Positions 54,005 to 63,040 of a stretch of DNA of 64,000 bases are shown here, in pieces; within the stretch, counting starts at the first letter, position 1, and each line of letters begins with the position of its first letter. The stretch comes from Tolypothrix bouteillei VB521301 (GTDB lineage: Bacteria; Cyanobacteriota; Cyanobacteriia; Cyanobacteriales; Nostocaceae). The translations under genes and the position numbers were made by a program. The DNA is taken from the NCBI RefSeq assembly GCF_000760695.4, contig NZ_JHEG04000001.1, positions 6,516,204 through 6,580,203 on the forward strand, given 5' to 3'. The notes under the pieces are model-generated. The model saw only the letters and a list, made by a program, of their open reading frames with translations, did no database searches and was not told the origin of the DNA.

Positions 54005-54390
54005 CAAGAACTCCAGCGTTGTACGAGTAGGCGGATTGAACCATCTTCATTCTTTTGCTGTTCGGCAACTTGAAATCCAGCACGAGCCGTTTCTTTCACA
54101 ACTGTGTGGTACGCATAGCGCTGTGTCACTTTACGTAGAAACCCTTCTACGGTTAAGTTTTGTTGCCAGTACTGTAGATCGGCAACCAGCTCGTATTCTT
54201 GACCATTCCATCTAAAACCGATGTCATAACCGTTATCTTGTTCGATGGTAATTTCGGCATTCTGCTTTTGACCGCGATATCCACGGACTTCACGTGGACC
54301 CTGTTTCCAGTCTAGCCCCAACTCTGATAAAGCATCTTTCAAAGATTCAACGTTACGGATTTGGGTTTTAATTTGGCTAAAATGTGACAT
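54004..54390 (-). CDS. ycf35: Ycf35 / DUF1257
   Basis: 128 residues: MSHFSQIKTQIRNVESLKDA, LGLDWKQGPREVRGYRGQKQ, DIGFRWNGQEYELVADLQYW and LRKVTQRYAYHTVVKETARA. This is the DUF1257 family, kept in red-algal plastid genomes as ycf35. No enzymatic motif is recognised. ATG at 54390. It lies between the DUF2997 gene (40 bases upstream) and the overlapping ferredoxin gene, the standard order for this operon in cyanobacteria as I recall it. Confidence 0.9.
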   Translation of the reverse strand: MSHFSQIKTQIRNVESLKDALSELGLDWKQGPREVRGYRGQKQNAEITIEQDNGYDIGFRWNGQEYELVADLQYWQQNLTVEGFLRKVTQRYAYHTVVKETARAGFQVAEQQKNEDGSIRLLVQRWSS

Positions 54391-54430
54391 GGTGGTTGTA
54401 ACTCGATGAAACTAAACTTTGTATGAAAAC

Positions 54431-54640
54431 TTACCAATCGCTGAAAGCGCTCTGTGTATTCGCTACACTAGTTTCCTGTACCTTAGTAGCAAAGTGTTCC
54501 GATGTTGGCTCTTGACTTAGTACCTGTCCCAGCTGAGCCTCTATGGCTTTTGTAACTTCCGCACAGGAAGAACCCACTATGCCAGTGACCTTTTCTTGTA
54601 CCCGACCGTCTGGATAAATTATGAATTCTAATGTTTCCAT
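54431..54640 (-). CDS. DUF2997 protein
   Basis: 69 residues: METLEFIIYPDGRVQEKVTG, IVGSSCAEVTKAIEAQLGQV, then a variable tail. The compact beta-beta-alpha start with a conserved Cys is typical of DUF2997, a short protein coded next to ycf35. Function unknown. ATG at 54640. First gene of the three-gene operon. Confidence 0.82.
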   Translation of the reverse strand: METLEFIIYPDGRVQEKVTGIVGSSCAEVTKAIEAQLGQVLSQEPTSEHFATKVQETSVANTQSAFSDW

Positions 54641-55071
54641 GCTTTATAGCCAACCAAAACACTAAGCTTGGACAGTAATACTGTAGAAAGCAGCTACTGA
54701 AGTAGCTCTTTGGGACAGCGTTTTCCCTTAGCTACAAATTTGCCACTTTGTTAACTAATGTTCCATCTCTCAAAATATATATCTCAGAAAGTTAACAAAA
54801 ATTATTATGTTTGTAAGTCTTTACCTCTGATATTTGTTAGTTTCCCTTAACCTTATCAAATAGTCAAGCTTCAAAATTCTATTTGTACTGAATGTGCCAC
54901 AAATCTTAAAAACAAGCAGTAGCAGCATCTAAAGGTCTCAAAAGCTGAAAAATTATTGAAAAATTTTATCATTACCATTAAAGCTGAATTATTAAAGACT
55001 CCTTAGGCTGTATGAGCCGAAATAAGGAGTGTACGGTAAGCTTGATATCTATCGCAACAAGTGTATTGACC
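54641..55071. other. 431-base divergent spacer
   Basis: AT-rich, between DUF2997 and bioU. It should contain both promoters. No hairpin, repeat array or RNA gene is evident. An in-frame ATG at 55012 would lengthen bioU by 20 poorly conserved residues. Confidence 0.45.
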
Positions 55072-56094
55072 ATGAATCCACAACAGGTAAAAGGTTCTAC
55101 CTCTTTCGCAGGTGCAATCCGCGTAGGCGTACTGGGTTTTGGCGGACTGGGGCAAGCAGCAGCCCGCGTACTTGCTCCAAAACGTGAAATGATTTTAGTG
55201 GCAGCAGCAGATAACAAAGGTTTTGCTTGTGCCACTGAAGGGTTAGACGCTCAAGCTTGTATTGCAAAATACCAAACCCAGGGGTCAGTAGGTTATCTAG
55301 AACCTTATGGAACTCTGACAAATCGCAGTATTGAGGATTTGCTGGACAAAGCAGAGATTGTAGACGGATATTTTTTGGCTTTACCTAACTTACCCAATAA
55401 CTTTATTCCCTCTGTTGCCAAGCAGTTTATTAATTCTGGTTGGCGTGGGGTACTGGTAGATGCCATCAAGCGCACGAGTGCCGTTGAACAACTTTTAGAC
55501 ATGAAAGAAGAACTGCAAGCTGCAGGAATAACTTACATGACAGGGTGTGGAGCAACACCAGGGCTGTTAACAGCCGCAGCAGCAATAGCCGCCCAAAGCT
55601 ACGCCGAAATTCATAGGGTGGAAATTACCTTTGGTGTGGGAATTGCGAACTGGGAAGCTTACCGCGCTACTATTCGTGAGGATATTGCCCACATGAGCGG
55701 TTTTGATGTAGAAACTGCTAGGGCAATGACGGACGCAGAAGTAGAAGCCCTTTTGGATAAGACTCATGGTGTGCTGACATTAGAAAATATGGAACACGCC
55801 GATGATGTGATGTTGGAGTTGGCGGGAATTGTGGATCGCGATCGCGTTACAGTGGGTGGTATAGTAGACACCCGAAATCCCAAAAAGCCCATCAGTACAA
55901 ATGTCAAGATTACGGGTCGTACATTTGAAGGGAAAATTTCTACCCACACTTTTACTTTGGGAGATGAAACCAGCATGGCTGCTAACGTCTGTGGTCCTGC
56001 CTTTGGGTATCTAAAAGCTGGTATTGAATTGCATCGGCGTGGAATTCACGGCATATTTACTGCTGCTGAAATTATGCCCAAGTTTGTTAAATAA
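55072..56094 (+). CDS. bioU: BioU-like (S)-8-amino-7-oxononanoate synthase
   Basis: 340 residues from the ATG at 55072. The N-terminal Rossmann part ([20 protein letters not shown]) and overall shape explain the common label 'saccharopine dehydrogenase-like'. The sequence fits my memory of cyanobacterial BioU, the suicide enzyme that replaces BioA in biotin synthesis by using its own lysine as amino donor. The probable donor is Lys133 in [14 protein letters not shown], close to Lys124 of the shorter Synechocystis protein. [19 protein letters not shown] and [14 protein letters not shown] [11 protein letters not shown] follow. Stands alone. The alternative is a related NAD-dependent dehydrogenase. 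Confidence 0.72.
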   Translation: MNPQQVKGSTSFAGAIRVGVLGFGGLGQAAARVLAPKREMILVAAADNKGFACATEGLDAQACIAKYQTQGSVGYLEPYGTLTNRSIEDLLDKAEIVDGYFLALPNLPNNFIPSVAKQFINSGWRGVLVDAIKRTSAVEQLLDMKEELQAAGITYMTGCGATPGLLTAAAAIAAQSYAEIHRVEITFGVGIANWEAYRATIREDIAHMSGFDVETARAMTDAEVEALLDKTHGVLTLENMEHADDVMLELAGIVDRDRVTVGGIVDTRNPKKPISTNVKITGRTFEGKISTHTFTLGDETSMAANVCGPAFGYLKAGIELHRRGIHGIFTAAEIMPKFVK

Positions 56095-56173
56095 TCGAGC
56101 AGGGGGCATGGGGTCTTGGGCATTAGTTTTTTTAATACCTGTCCCTTGTCTCTTGTGTCCCTACCCCCAACCC

Positions 56174-56740
56174 CTAAGTTTCTGCAGATAAACCATCTGA
56201 AGATAGGTTTCCTATTGTGCTTTCCTCAAATAATAGTTCCGGTGTAGAAATTACAACAAAAGGAAGATAAGCACCCGCAAAACCTCTTTTAATCCGTTCT
56301 GATGTCTCGGGAAATAAAACAAACAATGGATATACAGTGTTTGTACCTTCACTCAAAATATGTTTGTAACGGGCGGGCATCAGCCATTCATAGTCTTTAT
56401 CCAAATAAACTTGCGTTTGTCGCCAGCGTCCCAACATATCGGAAAAATCTTCGTGAGGACGATGAATAAAAATCAAGATTTCAGGTCCAGTTTTAATTTT
56501 CCATTCAGGATCGCACATCAAGATAGCGACATCACAGGGTAGGCGAATTGCTTCAGCTATCGTGGCTTCCCTACGAAGATGGACAACAGGTAATGGAATT
56601 GCAATAACGCTTTCATCCGGACGTCGCAAGCTTGGAATCATTTCTAGATAGGGGCGGTGTTGCTTTAGCAGTGCGATCGCAGCCACAGTATTGCTATACT
56701 CCGCCAAACACGCTTCATAATGTGATTTTTGTACAGGCAT
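56174..56740 (-). CDS. conserved-looking protein of unknown function
   Basis: 188 residues that I do not recognise. The composition is that of a soluble folded protein, with no signal peptide and no membrane helix. Visible segments: HYEACLAEYSNTVAAIALLK, PLPVVHLRREATIAEAIRLP, CDVAILMCDPEWKIKTGPEI, LIFIHRPHEDFSDMLGRWR and GAYLPFVVISTPELLFEES. ATG at 56740. It lies downstream of pilC on the same strand, separated by a 70-base GAATTATGAATTATGAAT repeat, so co-transcription with the pilus genes is possible. Confidence 0.65.
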   Translation of the reverse strand: MPVQKSHYEACLAEYSNTVAAIALLKQHRPYLEMIPSLRRPDESVIAIPLPVVHLRREATIAEAIRLPCDVAILMCDPEWKIKTGPEILIFIHRPHEDFSDMLGRWRQTQVYLDKDYEWLMPARYKHILSEGTNTVYPLFVLFPETSERIKRGFAGAYLPFVVISTPELLFEESTIGNLSSDGLSAET

Positions 56741-56752
56741 AGGAATGATGAA

Positions 56753-56825
56753 TTATAAATTATGAATTATGAATGATGAATTATGAATTGAATGGTGTAA
56801 AATTTATCATTCATAATTCATCATT
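56753..56825. repeat. TTATGAA tandem/inverted repeat
   Basis: GAATTATAAATTATGAATTA, TGAATGATGAATTATGAATT, and the inverse ATTCATAATTCATCATTC at the right. It fills the spacer between the unknown gene and pilC. Confidence 0.8.
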
Positions 56826-56828
56826 CGT

Positions 56829-58043
56829 TTAGCCCAGCTTTTCAAAGACTGCAAATAGAGGTAAATACATCGACATCAAAATAGTACCTACCATACCGCC
56901 TAAAACCACAATCATAATTGGTTCTAAAATGCTCGTTAATGCTTTTACTGCTTGCTCAACCTCATCTTCATAAAAATCGGCAATTTTCATCAACATTCCA
57001 TCTAATTCACCTGTTTCCTCTCCAATACTAATCATTTGAATTGCCATAAGAGGAAAAACTTTTTCTTTTTGCAAAGCGATACTAATCATACCGCCTTGTT
57101 GGATTTCCATTTTTGCAGCATCAATGGCATTAGCAACAACCTGGTTTCCCGATGTATCTCGCACAATTTCTAAAGATGTCAGAATGGGTACACCCGAACG
57201 AGTCAAAGCACCAAAAGTTCGGCTAAAGCGAGCAACAGAAGATTTTTGAATTAAGTCACCAAGCAAAGGCATTTTCAGTGAAAGGCGGTCAATAGTTTCG
57301 CGACCAACTCTAGTTTTGTAATACTGTTTATAGGCAATCTGAAAACCTACAACAACACCAACGACAATTATCATCCGCCAGCTTCGGAAGGTTTCACTAC
57401 AAAACATCATGAATTGGGTTAGAGGCGGTAATGTTGTTCCTAATTCCTCAAAAATCTTAGCAAAAATTGGAATCAAAAAAACTGTCATCCCTACAAAGAT
57501 AGTAATTGCTATGAAGCTAACAGCAACGGGATAAGCCATTGCTGATTTAATTTGGTTTTGTAATCGTGCAACATCTTCTAACAACTTGGCTAAACGATTC
57601 AAGACTTCATCCAAAACACCACCGACTTCGCCAGCCTGGATCATGCTGACATATAAACCGTCGAAGCAATCAGGATATTTACGCATTGCGTCTGAAAGGT
57701 TAACACCATTTTGAACTTCAGCGCTAATACCTACAAGAGCTTGTTTAAGTTTAGGGTTACTACATTGTTCGGCTAAGACCCCTAAACTTCTAACAATTGC
57801 TACGCCTGCATTGACCAATGCAGCAAGCTGACGTGAAAAAACAGCTTTATCCTTAACAGAAACGCTAGTGAATTTTGTTGAAAGTTGTTTGATATCAAAA
57901 CCTTGGGCTTGTTTTTTAAGGTCTTGAACGACATAACCCTGTTGTCTTAAAGAAGTCCGGGCGTCAGCCAAGGTATCTGCTACAACTTTTTCTGTTTTCG
58001 CTTTTCCTTGCGAATCTTTAACACGAGCAACAAATGTTGGCAT
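56829..58043 (-). CDS. pilC: type IV pilus inner-membrane platform protein
   Basis: 404 residues of the GspF/PilC family: the cytoplasmic N-terminal domain with VADTLADARTSLRQQGYVV, two T2SSF domains (VFSRQLAALVNAGVAIVRSL to YPVAVSF, and FSRTFGALTRSGVPILTSLE to GMVGTILMSMYLPLF) and three membrane helices. It anchors the extension and retraction ATPases to pilin polymerisation. ATG at 58043. It is third in the pilB-pilT-pilC order of cyanobacteria needed for twitching/hormogonium motility and DNA uptake. Confidence 0.93.
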   Translation of the reverse strand: MPTFVARVKDSQGKAKTEKVVADTLADARTSLRQQGYVVQDLKKQAQGFDIKQLSTKFTSVSVKDKAVFSRQLAALVNAGVAIVRSLGVLAEQCSNPKLKQALVGISAEVQNGVNLSDAMRKYPDCFDGLYVSMIQAGEVGGVLDEVLNRLAKLLEDVARLQNQIKSAMAYPVAVSFIAITIFVGMTVFLIPIFAKIFEELGTTLPPLTQFMMFCSETFRSWRMIIVVGVVVGFQIAYKQYYKTRVGRETIDRLSLKMPLLGDLIQKSSVARFSRTFGALTRSGVPILTSLEIVRDTSGNQVVANAIDAAKMEIQQGGMISIALQKEKVFPLMAIQMISIGEETGELDGMLMKIADFYEDEVEQAVKALTSILEPIMIVVLGGMVGTILMSMYLPLFAVFEKLG

Positions 58044-58057
58044 AGTATAACGATATT

Positions 58058-58136
58058 AATTGCTAATTGTTATTGGCTAATGGCTAATAGCTAATGGCTA
58101 ATGGCTCGATTAGCTATTAGCCATTAGCCATTAGCA
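58058..58136. repeat. inverted GCTAATG array between pilT and pilC
   Basis: GGCTAATGGCTAATAGCTAA and the facing TTAGCTATTAGCCATTAGCC can form a stem of over 20 bp between two pilus genes in one run. Confidence 0.85.
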
Positions 58137-58139
58137 AAA

Positions 58140-59264
58140 TTAATGTGCTTTCACAGCTGGTTTAGCACCTGGTGTAGGTGGAGGTGGCGCACCAGGACCA
58201 ATAAGGCGCTGAACTTCATCTGGCTTAGAAGTCTTAGACATTGCTGCTTCAAAAGAGATAGTTCCTGCTTTGTATAAGTCAGCTAAAACTTTTTCTAGAG
58301 TTTGCATTCCCAACTTACCTCCTGTTTGAATAGCGGAGTAAATTTGAGAAGTTTTTCCTTCTCGAATTAAGTTAGAAATAGCTGGTGTTACCACCATAAT
58401 TTCTTGAGCCATCACCCGACCGTACTCACCTGGTTTGGGATTTTTCTTAGGAACTAGTGTTTGGCTGAAAACTGCTACCAAGGAGTTAGACAATTGCACT
58501 CGCACTTGAGTTTGCCTTTCATGAGGGAAAACGTCGATGATTCTATCTACCGTTTGTGCTGCGGAACTGGTGTGTAGCGTCCCAAAAACTAAGTGTCCTG
58601 TTTCTGCTGCAGAAATCGCCAAAGAAATTGTTTCCAAGTCTCGCATTTCACCAACAAGGATGATATCTGGATCTTCCCGAAGTGCTGCTCTTAAAGCATT
58701 GGCAAAACTCTTAGTATCTTCATTAAGTTGTCGTTGGTGGATCAGACTTTTAACAGGTTCATAAACAAATTCAATAGGGTCTTCTACAGTCAAAATGTGT
58801 TCTGCTTTAGTGCGATTGATTAAGTCAATACACGCTGCTAAGGTTGTGGTCTTACCAGAACCTGTAGGACCCGTAACCAAAACCAATCCTCTGGGCTTAT
58901 CTACCATTTCCCGAACAACATCTGGTAAACCCAATTTTTCAAAGTTAGGAATCTTAGAACTGAGGGCTCGCAAACAAGCAGCATAGGCTCCACGTTCTTT
59001 ATAAACGTTAACCCGGAAACGTGCCAATCCTTTAACACCATAAGAACAATCTAACTCCCAAGTTTGTTCTAAGGTTTTACGTTGAGTGTTATTCAACATA
59101 CTAAAAATCAGTCTTTGGCACTGATCTACTGTCATTGGTTCCTCACCAATAGGAGTTAGTTTGCCACTAATACGAAAATAGGGAGGCAATCCTGCAGATA
59201 AGTGCATATCTGAACCGCCCATTTCAATCAATTGCTCCATTAAATCTTCAATCATCAATTCCAT
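58140..59264 (-). CDS. pilT: type IV pilus retraction ATPase
   Basis: 374 residues of PilT: MHLSAGLPPYFRISGKL, Walker A VTGPTGSGKTTTLAACIDL, Asp box TVEDPIEFVY, Walker B DIILVGEMRDLETIS, His box LVFGTLHTSSAAQTVDRIID, and the retraction signature AISNLIREGKTSQIYSAIQTG (close to AIRNLIRE). The hexameric cytoplasmic motor pulls pili back. ATG at 59264; the ATG three codons in (59255) is equally possible. Between pilB and pilC. Confidence 0.93.
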   Translation of the reverse strand: MELMIEDLMEQLIEMGGSDMHLSAGLPPYFRISGKLTPIGEEPMTVDQCQRLIFSMLNNTQRKTLEQTWELDCSYGVKGLARFRVNVYKERGAYAACLRALSSKIPNFEKLGLPDVVREMVDKPRGLVLVTGPTGSGKTTTLAACIDLINRTKAEHILTVEDPIEFVYEPVKSLIHQRQLNEDTKSFANALRAALREDPDIILVGEMRDLETISLAISAAETGHLVFGTLHTSSAAQTVDRIIDVFPHERQTQVRVQLSNSLVAVFSQTLVPKKNPKPGEYGRVMAQEIMVVTPAISNLIREGKTSQIYSAIQTGGKLGMQTLEKVLADLYKAGTISFEAAMSKTSKPDEVQRLIGPGAPPPPTPGAKPAVKAH

Positions 59265-59303
59265 TGTTTTATTTCCTTATTGTTAGGGGACAGAAGTGAA
59301 GGG

Positions 59304-59415
59304 TTAGCCATTAGCCATTAGCCATTAGCCATTAGCCATCAGCCATTAGCCATCAGCCATTAGCCATCAGCCATTAGCCATCAGCCATTAGCCATTAGCC
59401 ATTAGCCATTAGCTA
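59304..59415. repeat. 16-unit heptamer array ending at the pilB stop codon
   Basis: Sixteen 7-base units in a row: TTAGCCA with several TCAGCCA variants in an alternating stretch, the last TTAGCTA. The pilB stop codon (complement of CTA, 59413-59415) is the final triplet of the array. Confidence 0.9.
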
Positions 59416-61425
59416 ATCCTGAAATCTAGGCGTCATACAGTATGGACAATCAAGCCATTCCGGCTGCAATCCAGCATTGCAAGTTTTACAAGTAAGACCG
59501 CTTTTGCGTTTGGCTTTTAACTCTGCTTCTAGACCCGTATCGGTGAAGGTGACTCGTTCTACTTCTTCTAAAGTGGTGGAACCTTGACGTACAAGATCTA
59601 AGCTGTAAGCGAGTAGGGTTTTCATCCCTTCTTCCACTGCGACTTCTTTAATACGTTCTGTTGGGGCTTCTTCGGTAATCAGCGCTTGCAGGCGTTCGGT
59701 CACTCGCATGACTTCATAAACACCGCAACGTCCTTTATAACCAACGCCGTTACACTCGGGACACACATGATTCTTGGATTTAGCTTCTTGAAGTTGCTCT
59801 GCTGAGAGAGTATTCGCTTTGTAAAAAGTGATACCTGCTTCTTGGCTGGCTGATAGCCCGTAGCGTGCTAGTTCCTCTACAGTGGGAGTGTAAGGAATGC
59901 GACAATTGGAGCACACACGCCGAACCAAGCGCTGTGCCAATACACCGATGAGGGAGCTAGAAACCATGAAGGATTCAATCCCCATTTCTCCCAAACGAGC
60001 GATCGCACCAGGAGCATCGTTTGTATGTAAGGTCGTGAGAACTAAGTGACCTGTTAACGCAGCCTCAATAGCAGTTTTTGCTGTTTCTTTGTCGCGCGTC
60101 TCACCCACTAGTAACACATCAGGGTCTTGCCGTAAGAAAGCTCGCAGAGCCGTTCCAAAGTCTAGCCCTTTTTCCCGAATCACTTGTACCTGAGTAATTC
60201 CGGGTAAGCTGTATTCAATTGGGTCTTCTACCGTACTGATATTAATTCCGGGAGAGTTCTTTTCTGAAAGAGCGGAATACAGGGTTGTGGTTTTACCAGA
60301 ACCTGTTGGTCCGGTGACTAGAATTAGACCAAAGGGACGAGCAACCATCTCTTTGACTATATGCAGTGTATCTGGATCTGTAATCAGCTTATTCAAACCC
60401 AGTTGTGTTGAGGAGTTATCCAAAATCCGCAGTACTACCTTTTCCCCATAGCGGCTGGGCAAAGTATTGACACGAAAGTCAACCTTGCGTCCCTCAAACA
60501 TGCGTCGAATTCGTCCGTCTTGAGGTAAACGTCGTTCGGCAATATCTAGATTAGAAATGATTTTGAAACGGGCTGTGACAGCAGGAATGATTTTTTTCGG
60601 CAAAGGGTCAAAAGCTTCACGCAGCACCCCATCTTTCCGAAAACGGATGCGTAAATTTTCTTCCTGGGGTTCGATGTGAATATCGGAAACCTTTTCGTGT
60701 AAGGCTTTAGCAAGAATTCTATTAACCAAATTAATGACAGGTGCATCTTCAGCCCCTTTCATTGCTGCACCCAAATCGGCTTCGCCGTCTTCGGGTGCTT
60801 CTTCCATATTGAGATTTTCTAAATTTTCTAAATCCTGATTGATATCTGTAAATTTTTCCTGCTCTATGTGCTTTTGCCGAACAGCGAGTTCATCCAAATA
60901 CTGGTTAATGAGTTGTTGGTAGTCCTCTTGGGTAATTACCATGCGCTGCAACGCCAATCCCTGCGGGCGCAAGATCCGGTTTAAGTCATCGGAAGCCTCT
61001 AAGTTATCTGGTGCTACCATTGCTACCAAAACAGAGGGTGGGTTTTGGTCATCATGTTTTGCTAAAGGAACCAAGCGATGGCGACGACAAATATCAACTG
61101 GAATGAGAGTGTCGATGAGTTGACCAACAGTTGTTTGTCCAACTTGGCTAACTTCCGGATCGAGCGATTCAACACCGTATAGTATTTTGAGTTCAAATAG
61201 TTGCTGTTTTTTATACTGTCTGAGTAACTCTGGTGTTAGCTGTCTGCCTGAAATAGTTTCCAATACTTCTGTCAGGGGTCTGCCTGACTTGCGGCTTTCT
61301 ATCAGCGCTTGTCTCATCTGTTCGCTGTCAACAAAGCCAGATTGCACAAGTTTGTTGCCGAAGGGCGAAAACTCAGCTCTTGTTGTAAGAGCAGTACTGC
61401 GCCTCTGTGGTGACGAGTAAGTCAT
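59413..61425 (-). CDS. pilB: type IV pilus extension ATPase
   Basis: 670 residues of PilB/GspE: N-terminal domain (MRQALIESRKSGRPLTEVLE, LIDTLIPVDICRRHRLVPLA), HEKVSDIHIEPQEENLRIRF, Walker A LVTGPTGSGKTTTLYSALSE, Asp box TVEDPIEYSLPGITQVQV, Walker B DPDVLLVGETRDKETA and His box LVLTTLHTNDAPGAIARLGE. Zinc CxxC pairs lie in RRVCSNCRIPY and NHVCPECNGVGYKGRCGVYE. An additional C-terminal zinc ribbon (LTCKTCNAGLQ, LDCPYCMTPRF) is typical of cyanobacterial PilB. It drives pilin assembly. ATG at 61425. Confidence 0.94.
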   Translation of the reverse strand: MTYSSPQRRSTALTTRAEFSPFGNKLVQSGFVDSEQMRQALIESRKSGRPLTEVLETISGRQLTPELLRQYKKQQLFELKILYGVESLDPEVSQVGQTTVGQLIDTLIPVDICRRHRLVPLAKHDDQNPPSVLVAMVAPDNLEASDDLNRILRPQGLALQRMVITQEDYQQLINQYLDELAVRQKHIEQEKFTDINQDLENLENLNMEEAPEDGEADLGAAMKGAEDAPVINLVNRILAKALHEKVSDIHIEPQEENLRIRFRKDGVLREAFDPLPKKIIPAVTARFKIISNLDIAERRLPQDGRIRRMFEGRKVDFRVNTLPSRYGEKVVLRILDNSSTQLGLNKLITDPDTLHIVKEMVARPFGLILVTGPTGSGKTTTLYSALSEKNSPGINISTVEDPIEYSLPGITQVQVIREKGLDFGTALRAFLRQDPDVLLVGETRDKETAKTAIEAALTGHLVLTTLHTNDAPGAIARLGEMGIESFMVSSSLIGVLAQRLVRRVCSNCRIPYTPTVEELARYGLSASQEAGITFYKANTLSAEQLQEAKSKNHVCPECNGVGYKGRCGVYEVMRVTERLQALITEEAPTERIKEVAVEEGMKTLLAYSLDLVRQGSTTLEEVERVTFTDTGLEAELKAKRKSGLTCKTCNAGLQPEWLDCPYCMTPRFQD

Positions 61426-62064
61426 AGTGTATCGTTAGTTGCGAAAACCTCTAACTAGAGTATTCCCAACCTTGAAGACAGAATTGACATCGACACTCAG
61501 TAAATTTAATACAAAAGTAAAGATTTTATCTTTAGGTTCGAGCTTAGGGAGTAAGACGTCGGGGTTAGGCAATATGCTTATTGCTCATTATTCAGAACTA
61601 TGTTGTGGTTTCAGTAGTTTCTAGTAAAATGGAAGAGTTTATATAGTATTTCTACGGTAATGCTTTGTAACTATCAAACGATACAACTCTTGCAACTTAG
61701 AAAAAGCTGATAAGCTGTCGTACATAAAATTTGCACCCTTGTGACTTGGAAAAAATAAGTCAAAACCTTCCCCACTCTCCGTTTCCTCCTCTCCCTTGCG
61801 ATCGATATGAGAAAATTAAAGGCGGCACAGCTTATCCAACCCGGTACTTTTTATAAAAAGTTATCGTAGAAGTAGCAGAAAATTGTACGCGTAAGGATAA
61901 ATGAAGCTTAACATCCTCACTTTCATTCTATAAATTCTATTTGCGGGAGTGACTTGATACTTTATACTTCATACTTCAGGTGACCGCTTTTTGCTTCAAA
62001 AATTTATTATTAGCTGCAAGATGTAGCGATAACCGTAAAATATTGCGTCTGGAAAAAGTACACA
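61426..62064. other. 639-base divergent spacer before grpE
   Basis: No gene supported; a 61-codon frame at 61439-61624 has no signature. It contains a pyrimidine-rich CCCCACTCTCCGTTTCCTCC tract (61771-61790) and TTTATACTTCATACTTCAGG (61962-61981), related to the GAAGTATAAAG repeats. I find no CIRCE element (TTAGCACTC-N9-GAGTGCTAA) upstream of grpE. Confidence 0.5.
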
Positions 62065-62817
62065 ATGGTAGACGAAAATCAACAGCAGAACAATACAAAT
62101 CAGCAATCAGGTGAACTCACTGAGGAACAGCAAACAATGACCGACTCCACAGTTCAAATCAATGCCAATGACACCGGAAATGAGGTGAATCAGCAGTCAG
62201 ACACTCAAACTGAGACCGTCTTAGAAACAACCGCTGCCAATCAAGACAGCAATGTGACTGCGACTGCTGAGACCACAAGCTATGAATCTAAAGCGAAAGA
62301 CACTGAACTGACTCAACAAATTGAGTCTCTCAAAGCGCAGCTAGAAGAGCGCAGCACTCAGTATATGAGAATTGCGGCTGATTTTGAAAATTATCGCAAG
62401 CGCAACCAAAAAGAGAAAGAAGACTTAGAACAGCAGCTCAAGCGCAATACAATTACGGAATTACTCCCAGTTGTCGATAATTTTGAACGGGCGCGGGCAC
62501 AAATTAAACCTCAGAATGATGGTGAGATGACCATTCACAAGAGCTATCAAGGTGTTTATAAGCTCTTGGTCGATTGTCTCAAACGTCTCGGAGTTTCCCC
62601 GATGCGTCCCGAGGGTCAACCCTTCGATCCAAATCTACATGAAGCAGTATTGCGGGAACCTACGGATGAATATCCTGAAGGAACAGTGTTAGAAGAGTTA
62701 GTGCGCGGATATTACTTGGGCGAGCGAGTGCTGCGTCATGCTATGGTCAAAGTCGCTGCTCCAAAGGAAGATACCCCTTCTTCTGAGGACGATCTCTCAA
62801 GTTCTGCAAATAGTTGA
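62065..62817 (+). CDS. grpE: nucleotide exchange factor GrpE
   Basis: 250 residues. The first ~85 are acidic, Gln/Thr/Asn-rich and disordered. Then a long coiled coil ([40 protein letters not shown]) and the beta-domain ([54 protein letters not shown]). It releases ADP from DnaK. ATG at 62065. dnaK follows 223 bases downstream. Confidence 0.95.
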   Translation: MVDENQQQNNTNQQSGELTEEQQTMTDSTVQINANDTGNEVNQQSDTQTETVLETTAANQDSNVTATAETTSYESKAKDTELTQQIESLKAQLEERSTQYMRIAADFENYRKRNQKEKEDLEQQLKRNTITELLPVVDNFERARAQIKPQNDGEMTIHKSYQGVYKLLVDCLKRLGVSPMRPEGQPFDPNLHEAVLREPTDEYPEGTVLEELVRGYYLGERVLRHAMVKVAAPKEDTPSSEDDLSSSANS

Positions 62818-63040
62818 ACAGCTATCAGCTATTTGTCCGGTGTCATTAGTCATTTAGTATTGGTTAACACCTCTTGACTAATGACAGGATTGACATAATT
62901 GACCGCAAATAGTGTATCCGCGTACATAATCAAGCCCGAAGTGCGTCAGCGCCTGACCGGTGGGAGCATATCTATAGCTAACACCGGGAATTGCTGCTCA
63001 ATCCCAGGGAAATAAATACTGTGTAAAGATACCGATATTT

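Noticed and set aside
59304-59415. Regular repeat array that might be taken for a CRISPR
   Set aside because: Units are 7 bases and contiguous, with no spacers and no cas genes nearby. No CRISPR array was seen anywhere in the window.
61426-62064. CIRCE or other heat-shock operator before grpE
   Set aside because: No TTAGCACTC/GAGTGCTAA pair was found by reading the spacer.
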